DNA of 64,000 nt from Chitinophaga fulva (GTDB lineage: Bacteria; Bacteroidota; Bacteroidia; Chitinophagales; Chitinophagaceae). Every line of letters starts with the position of its first letter. Position 1 is the first letter of the stretch. The DNA lies in the NCBI RefSeq assembly GCF_012927205.1, contig NZ_JABBGC010000003.1:806001-870000 (forward strand), read 5' to 3'. This document shows positions 17,789-25,821 of this stretch, in pieces. The position numbers were made by a program, and so were the translations under genes. Below the pieces are notes generated by a model. It made no database searches. It was given only the letters and a program-made list of their open reading frames with translations, and was not told the origin of the DNA.

Positions 17789-18367
17789 CTAGCATAAACG
17801 TTTTCCGAGGGCTATCACCTTTTGTATACCCTTTTCTTTACCACCTGGCTTTATGAATTTAATAGGGGCTATGTAGGTAGTCCCTGTTATTTTGAGACCA
17901 CAGAAACGCAGGACCATGCTACGGAAAGCACGCACGCCGGCAGCCCTGTAGTACAAGGTGTGAAACCATATGGGTGTATCCATGGTACAGATGAGGCGGG
18001 ACGTTTTGCCTTTCAGTTTCTTTTCTATCATCATGCTGTTTTCCTTGTAGCTGAAAGCAAATCCCGGCAGGAAAAGCCGGTCAAAGAACCCTTTCATGAG
18101 CGCGGGCAGGGTGCCCCACCATAACGGGAAAATCCATACAATATGTTCAGCAGCCCGGATTTTTTCCCAGGCGTCCAGTAAGTCGGGCTCCAGTTCCATC
18201 CGTTTGCGGTAACCATAGCGCAGATTAGGGTCAAACTGCAGCGAGCCGAGATGAATTTCCGTCACATCAGCGCCGGCTTGCAGTGCGCCGGATTTATAAG
18301 CTTCCTGTAATTGCGTGTTGTAGCTTTCACGGTCAGGGTGACCGTTAACGATCAATATCTTTTTCAT
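17789..18367 (-). CDS. NAD(P)H-dependent oxidoreductase, flavodoxin-like fold
   Basis: A 192-residue protein starting MKKILIVNGHPDRESYN, which is the FMN/FAD-phosphate-binding first strand and loop of the NQO1/MdaB/YheR family. The segments IVWIFPLWWGTLPALMKGFFDR and GFAFSY are the expected quinone-reductase signatures. It would reduce quinones or similar acceptors with NAD(P)H in the cytoplasm. ATG 18367 is chosen because it opens directly on the first beta-strand. The Crp/Fnr gene upstream on the same strand is a plausible regulator. Confidence 0.88.
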   Translation of the reverse strand: MKKILIVNGHPDRESYNTQLQEAYKSGALQAGADVTEIHLGSLQFDPNLRYGYRKRMELEPDLLDAWEKIRAAEHIVWIFPLWWGTLPALMKGFFDRLFLPGFAFSYKENSMMIEKKLKGKTSRLICTMDTPIWFHTLYYRAAGVRAFRSMVLRFCGLKITGTTYIAPIKFIKPGGKEKGIQKVIALGKRLC

Positions 18368-18412
18368 GCCTGCAAAGCTACCGGTAGCCTTGCAGCTGGC
18401 TCTGAACAAATG

Positions 18413-18961
18413 TTAATTTTTCCGCAGGCGGCTGAGATGTTGTGGTGTAATACCGAGATAGGAAGCCAGGTATTGCAGCGGCACCTGTTGTATCATACGC
18501 GGATGTTTGCGCACCATTTCCTCATAACGTTCTTTGGCGGTGTATTGCTGAAAAGAACGGATGCGTTGTTCCATCATCACAAATTCCTGTTCCCCTAAAG
18601 TGCGGCCGGTATTGGCCCAGCGGATATTCCGTTCGTACAGGCTATAAAGATCGTCGCGGTCCAGCACCTGCAGCTCACAATCGGTGATGGCCTGCATGTT
18701 TTCAAAAGCAGGCTGTCCGGTGATGAGGCTGGAATAGGCCGTCACCAGCTGCCCTTCAAACATAATACAATCGGTAATTTCCTCCCCGTTGTCCTTTACG
18801 TAGAAAGAACGCAGGATGCCTTTGCTGAGAAAGGCCAGCTGCCGGCACACGCTTCCTTCACGGATAAAATAATCCTGTTTTTCCAGCTGTATGGTTTTCA
18901 TGACCTGGTGAAGTTCGTCCAGATCGGCTGCTGTTAACTGTGAATGACGGAAAATATTCAT
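18413..18961 (-). CDS. Crp/Fnr family transcriptional regulator
   Basis: A 182-residue protein with a cyclic-nucleotide-binding-like beta-roll (residues about 20-110, GSVCRQLAFLSKGILRSFYVK). A short C-terminal helix-turn-helix contains VPLQYLASYLGITPQHLSRLRK. There are no FNR-type cysteine clusters and no cAMP-contacting RxS motif, so it belongs to the ligand-free group common in Bacteroidota. It lies 45 bases upstream of the oxidoreductase gene and probably controls it. Confidence 0.88.
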   Translation of the reverse strand: MNIFRHSQLTAADLDELHQVMKTIQLEKQDYFIREGSVCRQLAFLSKGILRSFYVKDNGEEITDCIMFEGQLVTAYSSLITGQPAFENMQAITDCELQVLDRDDLYSLYERNIRWANTGRTLGEQEFVMMEQRIRSFQQYTAKERYEEMVRKHPRMIQQVPLQYLASYLGITPQHLSRLRKN

Positions 18962-18997
18962 CCTACAAAGTTCTGCTTTTTTGGGGGATAAAGAAGG

Positions 18998-19534
18998 TTA
19001 CTTCTCCAGCGCCGCTTTGCGCAGCTGTTGCAGGCATTTGTATTTCTGGTTATCGGCGGTATGTTTGTTTTTCCAGCCCATTTTTTGCGCCAGCAGCGCC
19101 ATCGGTTGCTGATAAAAAAAGAGGGCTTTTATTATTCGTTTACAGTTCACCGTTATACGTGCCAGCCATCCCTGCACCTGCGCAGTTGCAGGGGGTTCCG
19201 GGAAAATGTCGGGCATGCCGCCTTCTTCCGGAAGCCCCGTTGTTCCCGGCAGCAGCAGGCGATTATCGCGCAGGCGTTTGCACCAGCAGTTACGGGCAAT
19301 AGCGTAAAGGAATGTTTTGAGCGAGGCTGTCAGTATAAAATCCGGGGCTTGTATTTTCTGTATCAGTACCAGCATGACTTCCTGAAAAACATCTTCCGCA
19401 TCGGCAGCGTGACCATTGTTTTGTTGCACATAGGCCGCTACCATGGGAAAATACTGCCGGTAGATGACAGCCGTTGCGTGGCGGTCGCCTGCTTTCAGTT
19501 GTATGATGAGTTCCTGATCTGTGAGGGTTGTCAT
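18998..19534 (-). CDS. ECF-type RNA polymerase sigma factor
   Basis: A 178-residue sigma-70 family protein. Region 2 has LKAGDRHATAVIYRQYFPMV and DAEDVFQEVMLVLIQKI (residues about 13-60), followed by TFLYAIARNCW. Region 4 (about 120-170) is weaker and ends LRKAALEK. There is no adjacent anti-sigma factor of the usual FecR type, so its partner, if any, is elsewhere. A 6-2-6 palindrome lies just upstream of the start. Confidence 0.82.
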   Translation of the reverse strand: MTTLTDQELIIQLKAGDRHATAVIYRQYFPMVAAYVQQNNGHAADAEDVFQEVMLVLIQKIQAPDFILTASLKTFLYAIARNCWCKRLRDNRLLLPGTTGLPEEGGMPDIFPEPPATAQVQGWLARITVNCKRIIKALFFYQQPMALLAQKMGWKNKHTADNQKYKCLQQLRKAALEK

Positions 19535-19546
19535 AAAAACGATTTA

Positions 19547-19560
19547 ATCAACCAGTTGAT
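19547..19560. promoter_or_regulatory. Palindrome upstream of the ECF sigma gene
   Basis: ATCAACCAGTTGAT is a perfect 6-2-6 inverted repeat 12 bases upstream of the sigma factor start codon. It resembles Crp/Fnr half-sites (TTGAT). Function is inferred only from position. Confidence 0.35.
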
Positions 19561-19578
19561 ACCATAAAGATTAAATGA

Positions 19579-20121
19579 TCACCCAATAGTTTCAACTTTT
19601 TTTTGATGACGGCTTTCGTGAGCCAGCAGCCATTCTTTACGCCAGATACCGCCGCCGTAGCCAGTCAGGTCGCCATTGCCTGCCACGATGCGGTGGCAGG
19701 GCACCACGATAGAGATGCGGTTCATGCCATTAGCGTGCCCTACGGCGTGTACCGCGTAGGGGCGCTGCAGCAGCGTGGCCTGTTGTTTATAGCTCCGTAC
19801 ATCGCCATAAGGCACGGTGAGCAGCAGCTGCCATACCGCCTGCTGAAAGTCCGTTCCCGGCAGGTGCAAGGGCACGGAAAAAGTATGCAGGTTGCCGGCG
19901 AAGTAGGCGTCCAGCTCCTGTTGCAACAAGGAAAAATGCGGATGATTTCCCTCCTCCACAGTGGCCTTCAGCAGCCTGCGGAGCGAAGCCCATTGTGCGT
20001 CCAGGATTTTCCGTTCGGTAAACTCGAGCAGGCAGATGCCTTCGGCAGTAGCACCGGCGATCATGATGCCCAGCGGTGTTTCCAGTTGTGTTTGATATAT
20101 GGTGTTATTACTTTTCTTCAT
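19579..20121 (-). CDS. ogt: Methylated-DNA--protein-cysteine methyltransferase
   Basis: A 180-residue suicide DNA-repair protein that removes alkyl groups from O6-alkylguanine. The active-site motif VVPCHRIV places the acceptor Cys at residue 142, followed by GDLTGYGGGIWRKEWLLAHE. The helix-turn-helix part has TDFQQAVWQLLLTVPYGDVRSY. There is no Ada N-terminal domain. ATG 20121 is chosen because the frame upstream crosses palindromic DNA and lacks family similarity. The gene is preceded by two inverted repeats with TATCGG half-sites. Confidence 0.93.
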   Translation of the reverse strand: MKKSNNTIYQTQLETPLGIMIAGATAEGICLLEFTERKILDAQWASLRRLLKATVEEGNHPHFSLLQQELDAYFAGNLHTFSVPLHLPGTDFQQAVWQLLLTVPYGDVRSYKQQATLLQRPYAVHAVGHANGMNRISIVVPCHRIVAGNGDLTGYGGGIWRKEWLLAHESRHQKKVETIG

Positions 20122-20129
20122 GATGATTA

Positions 20130-20178
20130 TATCGGTCAATTTACCGATAATTTGACATATCGGGCTTTTAGCCGATAT
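20130..20178. promoter_or_regulatory. Double inverted repeat upstream of the MGMT gene
   Basis: TATCGGT-N6-ACCGATA (20130-20149, 7-6-7) is followed by ATATCGG-N8-CCGATAT (20157-20178, 7-8-7). Both use the half-site TATCGG, and the second continues into the perfect decamer CCGATATCGG. They end eight bases before the methyltransferase start codon, so they are candidate operators or attenuator hairpins. Confidence 0.5.
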
Positions 20179-20194
20179 CGGGAAATACCAAAAA

Positions 20195-20221
20195 GCCCCC
20201 CGCTGACAAGCAGCAGAGGGC
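20195..20221 (-). terminator. Intrinsic terminator of the DUF418 gene
   Basis: An 11-bp GC-rich stem (20195-20205 with 20211-20221, with G-U pairs on the minus strand) is followed by a U-run on the minus strand. It lies 23 bases past the stop codon of the membrane protein gene. Confidence 0.75.
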
Positions 20222-20243
20222 ATAGGTCACACATATGGATGTT

Positions 20244-21443
20244 CTATTCCGCTTTCATCGCGTAGGCTTTACCGTAAGTCAGTTTCCGCCATATCCACTC
20301 TACCGGGCCAAAGCGGAAGTGGTTCATCCACCAGGAACTGGCAGCGAGTTGAAGTCCCAGCACCAGCAGCCAAATGAGCAGGTACACGGGAGGGCTGGCA
20401 TATGCATACAGTCCGCCGCCGAAACTGTAGTAAATCCAGATACAGGTAACAGATTGCAGGAGATAGTTAGTTGCCGCCATCCGCCCGGCGGCCTGGAAAG
20501 GCCGCAACCATTGCTGCCATTGAGCACGTTGCAGCAGGCGGGTAAGGGTGGCGATATAAAATATACCGATAAGAGGACTCGCAATGTAAGCGTCCATCAT
20601 CATGATGTTGCCGCCCTGCGGCGTATTGGGCTCGGCTTTGCCAAACAGCGCCACACAAATCACCAGCGGCCAGCCCAGCAGGGCGCTCCAGGTCTGCACC
20701 TTCCGGATAAGCACCTCATGTGCGTCCGGCTGACGGAAGATCCCCCGCTTGCCGGCATAGGCGCCCAGCAGGAACATAGCCAGCATCAACGGCGTTTCAA
20801 ACAGGTAACCCATGCGGGCCATCACCAGGTCGGCCCCATTCTGCTCCCATATCTGCCGGAGCGTGCCGGAGCGGTATACCTCGATAGCTTTGTTGCCGGC
20901 ATCACTGTAGGCAACACCATCCTTGTAAAAATCCGGGCCGATGAGCGTACCTGCCGCCACATATAATACCACTGGTACGATCAGCAGACCTATGGCCCAT
21001 TTCAGCAAAGCCGGCGGGGACATCTTCCTGAAAAAAAGCAACAGTACGCCCAGCACACTGTAAAAGCAGAGCACATCGCCAAACCAGATCAGGTGGGCGT
21101 GTATCCAGCCGATACCCAACAGTACCAGAAGACGGCGCAGGAACAGTCGTACCGGCGGCAGTCCCTTCCTTTCCGCACTTTGCAGGAAGAGTATAAACCC
21201 AAGGCCAAACAGGAAAGAGAACATAGACACAAACTTGCCTTCGGCGAAAAAGCTGATCAACTGTTCCACCACCTTATTGGACGCGCCGGGCCAATAGGCT
21301 GACGGGGTCATATAAAGGGCAGGGAAAGCGAAAAGGCCCATATTCACCAAAAGGATGCCTCCCAATGCCACGCCCCTGATAGCGTCCAGCGCGTCTATAC
21401 GGCGACCGGCAGGTGATGGAAGGGTAGGTACGAACGACTGCAT
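20244..21443 (-). CDS. DUF418 domain membrane protein (YeiB-like)
   Basis: A 399-residue integral membrane protein with about 9-10 hydrophobic segments. The N-terminus RRIDALDAIRGVALGGILLVNM is the family signature. The C-terminal DUF418 domain includes FQAAGRMAATNYLLQSV and the closing FRFGPVEWIWRKLTYGKA. Members such as YeiB and YxaH are predicted transporters or acyltransferase-like proteins without proven function. ATG 21443 is preferred over one 30 bases upstream. It lies downstream of a Crp/Fnr gene on the same strand, with an FNR-like box between them. Confidence 0.88.
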   Translation of the reverse strand: MQSFVPTLPSPAGRRIDALDAIRGVALGGILLVNMGLFAFPALYMTPSAYWPGASNKVVEQLISFFAEGKFVSMFSFLFGLGFILFLQSAERKGLPPVRLFLRRLLVLLGIGWIHAHLIWFGDVLCFYSVLGVLLLFFRKMSPPALLKWAIGLLIVPVVLYVAAGTLIGPDFYKDGVAYSDAGNKAIEVYRSGTLRQIWEQNGADLVMARMGYLFETPLMLAMFLLGAYAGKRGIFRQPDAHEVLIRKVQTWSALLGWPLVICVALFGKAEPNTPQGGNIMMMDAYIASPLIGIFYIATLTRLLQRAQWQQWLRPFQAAGRMAATNYLLQSVTCIWIYYSFGGGLYAYASPPVYLLIWLLVLGLQLAASSWWMNHFRFGPVEWIWRKLTYGKAYAMKAE

Positions 21444-21500
21444 AAAATAATTTTGTTTTATTTGATGCTGCAAAATTGGGGAAGTGCAGGCAGTCGCCGT

Positions 21501-21514
21501 TTGACATATATCAA
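21501..21514. promoter_or_regulatory. FNR-like box between Crp/Fnr and DUF418 genes
   Basis: TTGAC-ATAT-ATCAA differs at one position from the classical FNR box TTGAT-N4-ATCAA. It lies just after the Crp/Fnr coding region and 58 bases upstream of the DUF418 start, so the regulator may act on the adjacent gene here. Confidence 0.4.
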
Positions 21515-21518
21515 ATAA

Positions 21519-22091
21519 TTATCCCTTCGCCCGGATGCGGCTCAGGGTCTCCAGGGTAATGCCCAGATAGGAAGCGATATGGCTCAACTGCACATTCCGC
21601 ACTATTTGCGGGTAGCGCTCCAACAGCAGTTCATAGCGCTCCTTAGCCGTAGCGAACTGCAGGCTGGCCAACCGTTCTTCCAGCCAGATAGCATAGGCTT
21701 CCATGCTCAGCGTCCATACTTTTTCCAGTACCGGGAACTGCGCCCGCAACTGGGTCAGCTTCTCCACAGACACCACTTCCACCAGGCTGTCTTCCAGCAC
21801 TTCAAATGATTCCGGGCTGGGCGTCAGGCGGGTAGCGCTTTCCAATGACATCACCACATCGCTGGCAAAACAAAAAGAGGTGGTGATCTCCCGGCCATCT
21901 TTCAAATAAAATCCTCTGACAGCGCCGGAAAGCAGGGTATAACAGTAACGGCAGATCTGCCCCTGCTCCAGCAGCAGGTCCCCTTTTTTAAACATCTTTT
22001 CCTGCGCCGCCTCATAGTAAGCGTTGCGCAGCGTCTCATCCTGAAAAGCAGTGGTCAGCAGTTCTTCGATAATGGCTTCCTGGTATTTCAT
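21519..22091 (-). CDS. Crp/Fnr family transcriptional regulator
   Basis: A 190-residue protein with a cyclic-nucleotide-binding-like domain (residues about 25-120, KGDLLLEQGQICRYCYTLLSGAVRG). The C-terminal helix-turn-helix has VQLSHIASYLGITLETLSRIR. It is similar in layout to the regulators at 18413 and 56977. No iron-sulfur cysteine motif is seen. It is likely to control the DUF418 gene directly downstream. Confidence 0.88.
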   Translation of the reverse strand: MKYQEAIIEELLTTAFQDETLRNAYYEAAQEKMFKKGDLLLEQGQICRYCYTLLSGAVRGFYLKDGREITTSFCFASDVVMSLESATRLTPSPESFEVLEDSLVEVVSVEKLTQLRAQFPVLEKVWTLSMEAYAIWLEERLASLQFATAKERYELLLERYPQIVRNVQLSHIASYLGITLETLSRIRAKG

Positions 22092-22147
22092 GACAGCAAG
22101 GTACGGAATGAGACACTGCGACTATCTGACGGGAAAAAATATATTTG

Positions 22148-22176
22148 GTTTGTAATACAAACTATATTTACTTTTG
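22148..22176 (+). promoter_or_regulatory. Promoter overlapped by palindromic operator GTTTGTAATACAAAC
   Basis: The 15-bp palindrome GTTTGTA-A-TACAAAC (22148-22162) contains the -33 TTTG (22149-22152). The -7 box TACTTTTG is at 22169-22176, 20 bases before the ATG at 22196. A near-identical palindrome recurs at 23103, so one regulator should bind both. Confidence 0.6.
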
Positions 22177-22195
22177 ATTTAAAGTTGATGATTGC

Positions 22196-22768
22196 ATGGA
22201 AACGACCGACAATAATATGAATCCCCTGCAAGGGCTGAAAATCATTACAGAAGCCATTTCCCAAACCCGGGAAAATGCGAGGGAGCACAGTTTCCTGTTT
22301 CTGCTCTGGGGCTGGCTCATAGCGGCGGGTTGTATCCTGTTTTTTATCCTGAAGACATTCACTTCATTTAAATTGTTTTTCCTCCCCTTCCCGATATTGG
22401 TGGCCGTAGGTATTTTCCTTTCCTTCCGACATTATCAGTCGGGCCCAAGAGCGGTCCAGACCTACCTTGGTTTTTACCTGAAGAACCTCTGGCTGGTATT
22501 GGGCATCAGCTTTATCGTATCGGTACTGATTAATGTGTTGCAACATAACCAGCCCTTTACCAGTAATATGCTGATTGGCGGGGCAGGTACGCTGGTAACC
22601 GGACTGGTATTACGTTTCCGGCCACTGATAAGCGGTGGTATATTGTTTTTTATTTTGGCAGTGGCCAGTATCTTTGTGCCGGACCAGTATGCCCCTTTGC
22701 TGCTGGGCGTAGCCGTATTAACCGGCTATCTGGCGCCGGGGTACCTGCTTAAAAAGTCAACAGTATAA
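22196..22768 (+). CDS. Membrane protein of unknown function
   Basis: A 190-residue protein with about five or six transmembrane helices, for example FLFLLWGWLIAAGCILFFIL and LWLVLGISFIVSVLINVL. A short cytoplasmic N-terminal helix, MNPLQGLKIITEAISQTREN, comes first. Its stop is two bases before the start of the winged-helix regulator, so the two are translated from one message. Such membrane protein plus small winged-helix regulator pairs are common in Bacteroidota but not characterised. Confidence 0.8.
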   Translation: METTDNNMNPLQGLKIITEAISQTRENAREHSFLFLLWGWLIAAGCILFFILKTFTSFKLFFLPFPILVAVGIFLSFRHYQSGPRAVQTYLGFYLKNLWLVLGISFIVSVLINVLQHNQPFTSNMLIGGAGTLVTGLVLRFRPLISGGILFFILAVASIFVPDQYAPLLLGVAVLTGYLAPGYLLKKSTV

Positions 22769-22770
22769 AC

Positions 22771-23055
22771 ATGTTCAATGATTTAGATCCTGTTTTAAAC
22801 ACACCAGTGCGATTGGCCATTGTGTCTGTACTGATCAAATTAAAACAGGCAGATTTTGCTTATTTGATGGAAGCCACCAGTACCACGCAGGGTAACCTGA
22901 GCCATCAGATCAAAAAACTGAGTGAAGCAGCATATATAGAAGTGATTAAAACCTATAAGGGCAACTATCCGCATACTATCTGTAAACTTACTGCTAAAGG
23001 CCGCAAAGCTTTTGAACAGTATGTAGAAGACATCAAAAAGTACCTGCACCTGTAA
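22771..23055 (+). CDS. Winged-helix transcriptional regulator (HTH_27/MarR-like)
   Basis: A 94-residue DNA-binding protein. The recognition region TTQGNLSHQIKKLSEAAYIEVIKTY and the wing TICKLTAKGRKAFEQYVEDI are typical of the short MarR-like winged-helix proteins that start LDPVLNTPVRLAIVSVL. It has no ligand-binding extension. Identical palindromes flank it upstream (22148) and downstream (23103), so it probably represses both its own operon and the SDR operon that follows. Confidence 0.85.
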   Translation: MFNDLDPVLNTPVRLAIVSVLIKLKQADFAYLMEATSTTQGNLSHQIKKLSEAAYIEVIKTYKGNYPHTICKLTAKGRKAFEQYVEDIKKYLHL

Positions 23056-23068
23056 GGGGTGCAGTCAA

Positions 23069-23092
23069 CCGGTACGATGACCGGCTTTTTTT
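23069..23092 (+). terminator. Intrinsic terminator after the winged-helix gene
   Basis: CCGGT-ACGATG-ACCGG is a 5-bp GC-rich stem followed by C and seven T residues. It separates the regulator operon from the SDR operon. Confidence 0.6.
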
Positions 23093-23102
23093 AAACCATT
23101 TT

Positions 23103-23119
23103 AGTTTGCAATACAAACT
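23103..23119 (+). promoter_or_regulatory. Second copy of the palindromic operator
   Basis: AGTTTG-CAATA-CAAACT matches the element at 22148 in all but one central base, and its flanks are similar too (TAYATT follows in both). It sits 21 bases upstream of the SDR start codon and again contains TTTG as a possible -33 box. Confidence 0.55.
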
Positions 23120-23139
23120 ACATTAATAATAAGATAATC

Positions 23140-23889
23140 ATGAAAGGTAAAACTATATTGATCACCGGCGGTACTTCGGGGCTGGGTGCCGCCGCCGCCC
23201 GTGTCTTCGCCGCCATGGAGGCACGGGTAATTTTCTGTGGCCGGCGCTTGGCTGAAGGACTACAAATGGAAACCAGCATCCGCGCGGACGGTGGCGAAGC
23301 TACCTTCGTACAGGCTGATGTGACGAACGAGCAACAAGTGGAACATCTCGTCAACGAAACATGCAGGCTGTACGGTCCGCCGGATGCTGCTTTTAACAAT
23401 GCCGGCGCCAACCTGTACACCGGTCCCCTGGACCAGATGACGGGCCGGCAGTTTTCCGATACCCTGGCCGTCAACCTCACCGGCACCTTCCATTCCCTCA
23501 AATATGAAATACAGGCCATGAAATCAAACGGTGGCAGCATCATCAACACCGCCAGTACAGCAGGGGTAAAAGGTGTAGGCCAGGGCATCGCGGCCTATGT
23601 AGCCGCCAAACATGGCGTAATCGGTCTTACCAAAGCAGCGGCATTAGAACAGGCACGCAACGGCATCCGCGTCAACGCGCTGGTGGTCAGCGCCATCCAG
23701 ACGGAACAGTGGCTGAAGGGCATCTCCTCCAAACCCGGGATGCAGGAAAAGATAGCCGCCGCCATGCCCACCGGCAGAATATCTACGGTGGAAGACATCA
23801 TCCCCGCCATCCTGTTCCTTGCATCGGAGCAGTCCACATACATCACCGGCGCCGCTATCCCCGTCGATGGCGGTATCACCGCCGGATAA
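23140..23889 (+). CDS. SDR family oxidoreductase
   Basis: A 249-residue classical short-chain dehydrogenase/reductase. The cofactor motif TGGTSGLG is at residues 9-16, NNAGANLY near 83, catalytic Ser in NTASTAG, then Tyr-x3-Lys as YVAAKHG. The C-terminus ITGAAIPVDGGITAG is typical. It heads a probable operon with the membrane protein at 23908 and the hydrolase at 24379. Its promoter carries the same operator as the winged-helix regulator gene. Substrate unknown. Confidence 0.87.
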   Translation: MKGKTILITGGTSGLGAAAARVFAAMEARVIFCGRRLAEGLQMETSIRADGGEATFVQADVTNEQQVEHLVNETCRLYGPPDAAFNNAGANLYTGPLDQMTGRQFSDTLAVNLTGTFHSLKYEIQAMKSNGGSIINTASTAGVKGVGQGIAAYVAAKHGVIGLTKAAALEQARNGIRVNALVVSAIQTEQWLKGISSKPGMQEKIAAAMPTGRISTVEDIIPAILFLASEQSTYITGAAIPVDGGITAG

Positions 23890-23907
23890 ACGCCTTAAAT
23901 CAACATT

Positions 23908-24369
23908 ATGCATCTCCTTTCATTATGGACCGCCACCATCGCGGCCGCTATCGTTTTCCTTGCCGGCTCCTGGGAGCGTATCTTCCGCATGCCACACTGG
24001 TTTGCCGATCCGCCACGCTCCTTCGCATTGATCGCACCACAAACCAAACACTCCGCACGTTTTTGGATACCGCTGCAACTGACGTTCCTCGGTTCATTCA
24101 TTACCGCCCTGATCACGAACTGGCCGCAGCCACAGGTAAGGCCTTACCTGCTGATGGCGCTGGTTTGTTTCATGGCAGTGACCATCCCCACCGCTACCTA
24201 TTTTGTGAAGGAAATCATTGCTTTTTCCAAAATGACGGAAGACACGCCACGCACACCAGAGCTGCTGAAAAGAAGCCGGACATGGATAGTGTGGACCACC
24301 TCCCGGAACATCCTCCAGTTTATTTCGTTTCTCCTGATCGTGTGGGCTTTGTTTAACGGGTACTATTAA
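23908..24369 (+). CDS. Small membrane protein, possibly DUF1772-like
   Basis: A 153-residue protein with four hydrophobic segments, near residues 5-22, 50-68, 78-96 and 130-150. The layout (SWERIFRMPHW loop, then a charged EDTPRTPELLKRSRTW stretch before the last helix) recalls the four-helix DUF1772/anthrone-oxygenase-like group, but the match is weak. It lies between the SDR and hydrolase genes with short gaps (18 and 9 bases), so it belongs to the same operon. Confidence 0.65.
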   Translation: MHLLSLWTATIAAAIVFLAGSWERIFRMPHWFADPPRSFALIAPQTKHSARFWIPLQLTFLGSFITALITNWPQPQVRPYLLMALVCFMAVTIPTATYFVKEIIAFSKMTEDTPRTPELLKRSRTWIVWTTSRNILQFISFLLIVWALFNGYY

Positions 24370-24378
24370 ACGAATACC

Positions 24379-25260
24379 ATGAAAAAATTATACATTATCA
24401 CATTGACAATACTTACCTTGGCGGCCAATGCCCAAACCAACAACCGCATGGATATTCAACAAATTAGACAACAGTTCGACCAACTGGGGGACATCTACCC
24501 CGCTGATGAAACCGTGAAAATTGAAAGCACCACCATAGCAGCGGTGCCCTGTCACTGGTTTACACCCGCCAATGCCACCACAGATGAAATCATTATTCTG
24601 CTGCATGGCGGCTCTTATGCATTAGGCTCACTGCATTCACACAAGGCCATGACCAGCCACTTCGCCGCTTCGCTCCGCCGGAAAATACTGCTGGTGGAAT
24701 ATGCACTGGCGCCGGAACATCCGTTCCCCGCAGGCCGCAACGATGCGGAAAAAGTATACCGTCATATTGCTGCCGCCTTTCCCGCCGCCCGCATCTTCCT
24801 GCTGGGCGACAGCGCAGGCGGTGGTATCCTCGTTTCTGCCCTTCATCAGTTGACCGGCACACCGGTTAAACAGCCATCCGGCGTAGTGCTCATTTCCCCC
24901 TGGCTGGACCTTCGCTGTGAGAATGAATCGTATGAAACACGCAGGGCCGACGATCCTATCCTGAGCAAAGAAGAAATGAAACGATTTGCAGGTTACTATG
25001 CGGACGGCCAGATTGATGCTGCCAGCGCGGGCCTGTTAACCTTCGCCACATTCCCGCCGGTACTAATACTGACAGGCTCACGGGAAGTACTATACGATGA
25101 TAGCAAACATTTCTACGAACGCATCCGGTCCGTGGCGCCTTTTGCAGATATGATCACGATGGATGGCCAAACACATGTATGGCCGCTGACAGCTATTCAG
25201 TCGCCCGCCACGATCAGCACGCTGGAGAAAATCAGCGCATTCATGGATATTCATGGATAA
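24379..25260 (+). CDS. Secreted alpha/beta hydrolase, hormone-sensitive-lipase type
   Basis: A 293-residue protein with signal peptide MKKLYIITLTILTLAANA, so it should act in the periplasm or outside the cell. The oxyanion motif is LLHGGSYALGS (HGG near residue 75), followed by YALAPEHPFPAGRNDA. The nucleophile elbow GDSAGGG is near residue 144. An Asp in the FPPVLILTGSREVLYDD region and a late His in MDGQTHVWP complete the triad. HSL-type esterases act on short-chain esters. It is the third gene of the SDR operon. Confidence 0.85.
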   Translation: MKKLYIITLTILTLAANAQTNNRMDIQQIRQQFDQLGDIYPADETVKIESTTIAAVPCHWFTPANATTDEIIILLHGGSYALGSLHSHKAMTSHFAASLRRKILLVEYALAPEHPFPAGRNDAEKVYRHIAAAFPAARIFLLGDSAGGGILVSALHQLTGTPVKQPSGVVLISPWLDLRCENESYETRRADDPILSKEEMKRFAGYYADGQIDAASAGLLTFATFPPVLILTGSREVLYDDSKHFYERIRSVAPFADMITMDGQTHVWPLTAIQSPATISTLEKISAFMDIHG

Positions 25261-25296
25261 TATTGGGTATCTTACCATATTATCAATATGCTCCTT

Positions 25297-25716
25297 ATGG
25301 AAAACCAGACAGCGCTTCTTTCTGCCTCTACGTTGGTAAAGGCGCCCATCGAAAAAATATGGGACTACTGGACAGGACCGGAACACATCATGCAATGGAA
25401 CAATCCTTCCACCGAATGGAAGACCACATCCGTAGAAAATGATGTCCGCTCCGGTGGCAAATTCAGCTTCGTGATGGAAACAGAAAACGGCGGCGGCTTT
25501 ACCTTCGCAGGCGCTTACGACGAAGTGATACTGCACGAAAAACTGAGCTACATCCTGTCCGATGGCAGAAGGACCATCGATCTGTTCAGTGTTACACCGG
25601 AAGGCGTAACCATCACAGAGCTGTTTGATCCGGAAAAAGGCACCCCCGAAGCAGACCAGCAGGCTTTCTGTGCAGGCGTGCTCGAACACTTCCGCCGGTA
25701 TGCGGAAAATCATTAA
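25297..25716 (+). CDS. SRPBCC family protein (AHSA1-like)
   Basis: A 139-residue START/Bet-v-1-like protein with the usual opening ASTLVKAPIEKIWDYWTGPEHIMQW and the long C-terminal helix ending EHFRRYAENH. The fold binds hydrophobic ligands. Single-domain AHSA1-like members have no proven common function. ATG 25297 is chosen over an in-frame ATG at 25288. It follows the hydrolase gene by 36 bases and is closed by a terminator. Confidence 0.85.
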   Translation: MENQTALLSASTLVKAPIEKIWDYWTGPEHIMQWNNPSTEWKTTSVENDVRSGGKFSFVMETENGGGFTFAGAYDEVILHEKLSYILSDGRRTIDLFSVTPEGVTITELFDPEKGTPEADQQAFCAGVLEHFRRYAENH

Positions 25717-25741
25717 GTTTCCACCCAACAACCAATAAAAG

Positions 25742-25767
25742 ACGGGATGGCCGCATGGCCGTCCCGT
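25742..25767 (+). terminator. Intrinsic terminator of the SDR-hydrolase-SRPBCC operon
   Basis: An 11-bp stem (ACGGGATGGCC with GGCCGTCCCGT, one G-U pair) and a GCAT loop, followed by a T-rich run. It is 26 bases past the stop codon. Confidence 0.8.
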
Positions 25768-25821
25768 TTGTTTTATATTCCCTATCTTCGCCGCATTGAT
25801 CTGTAATTGTGCGTTAACGAC

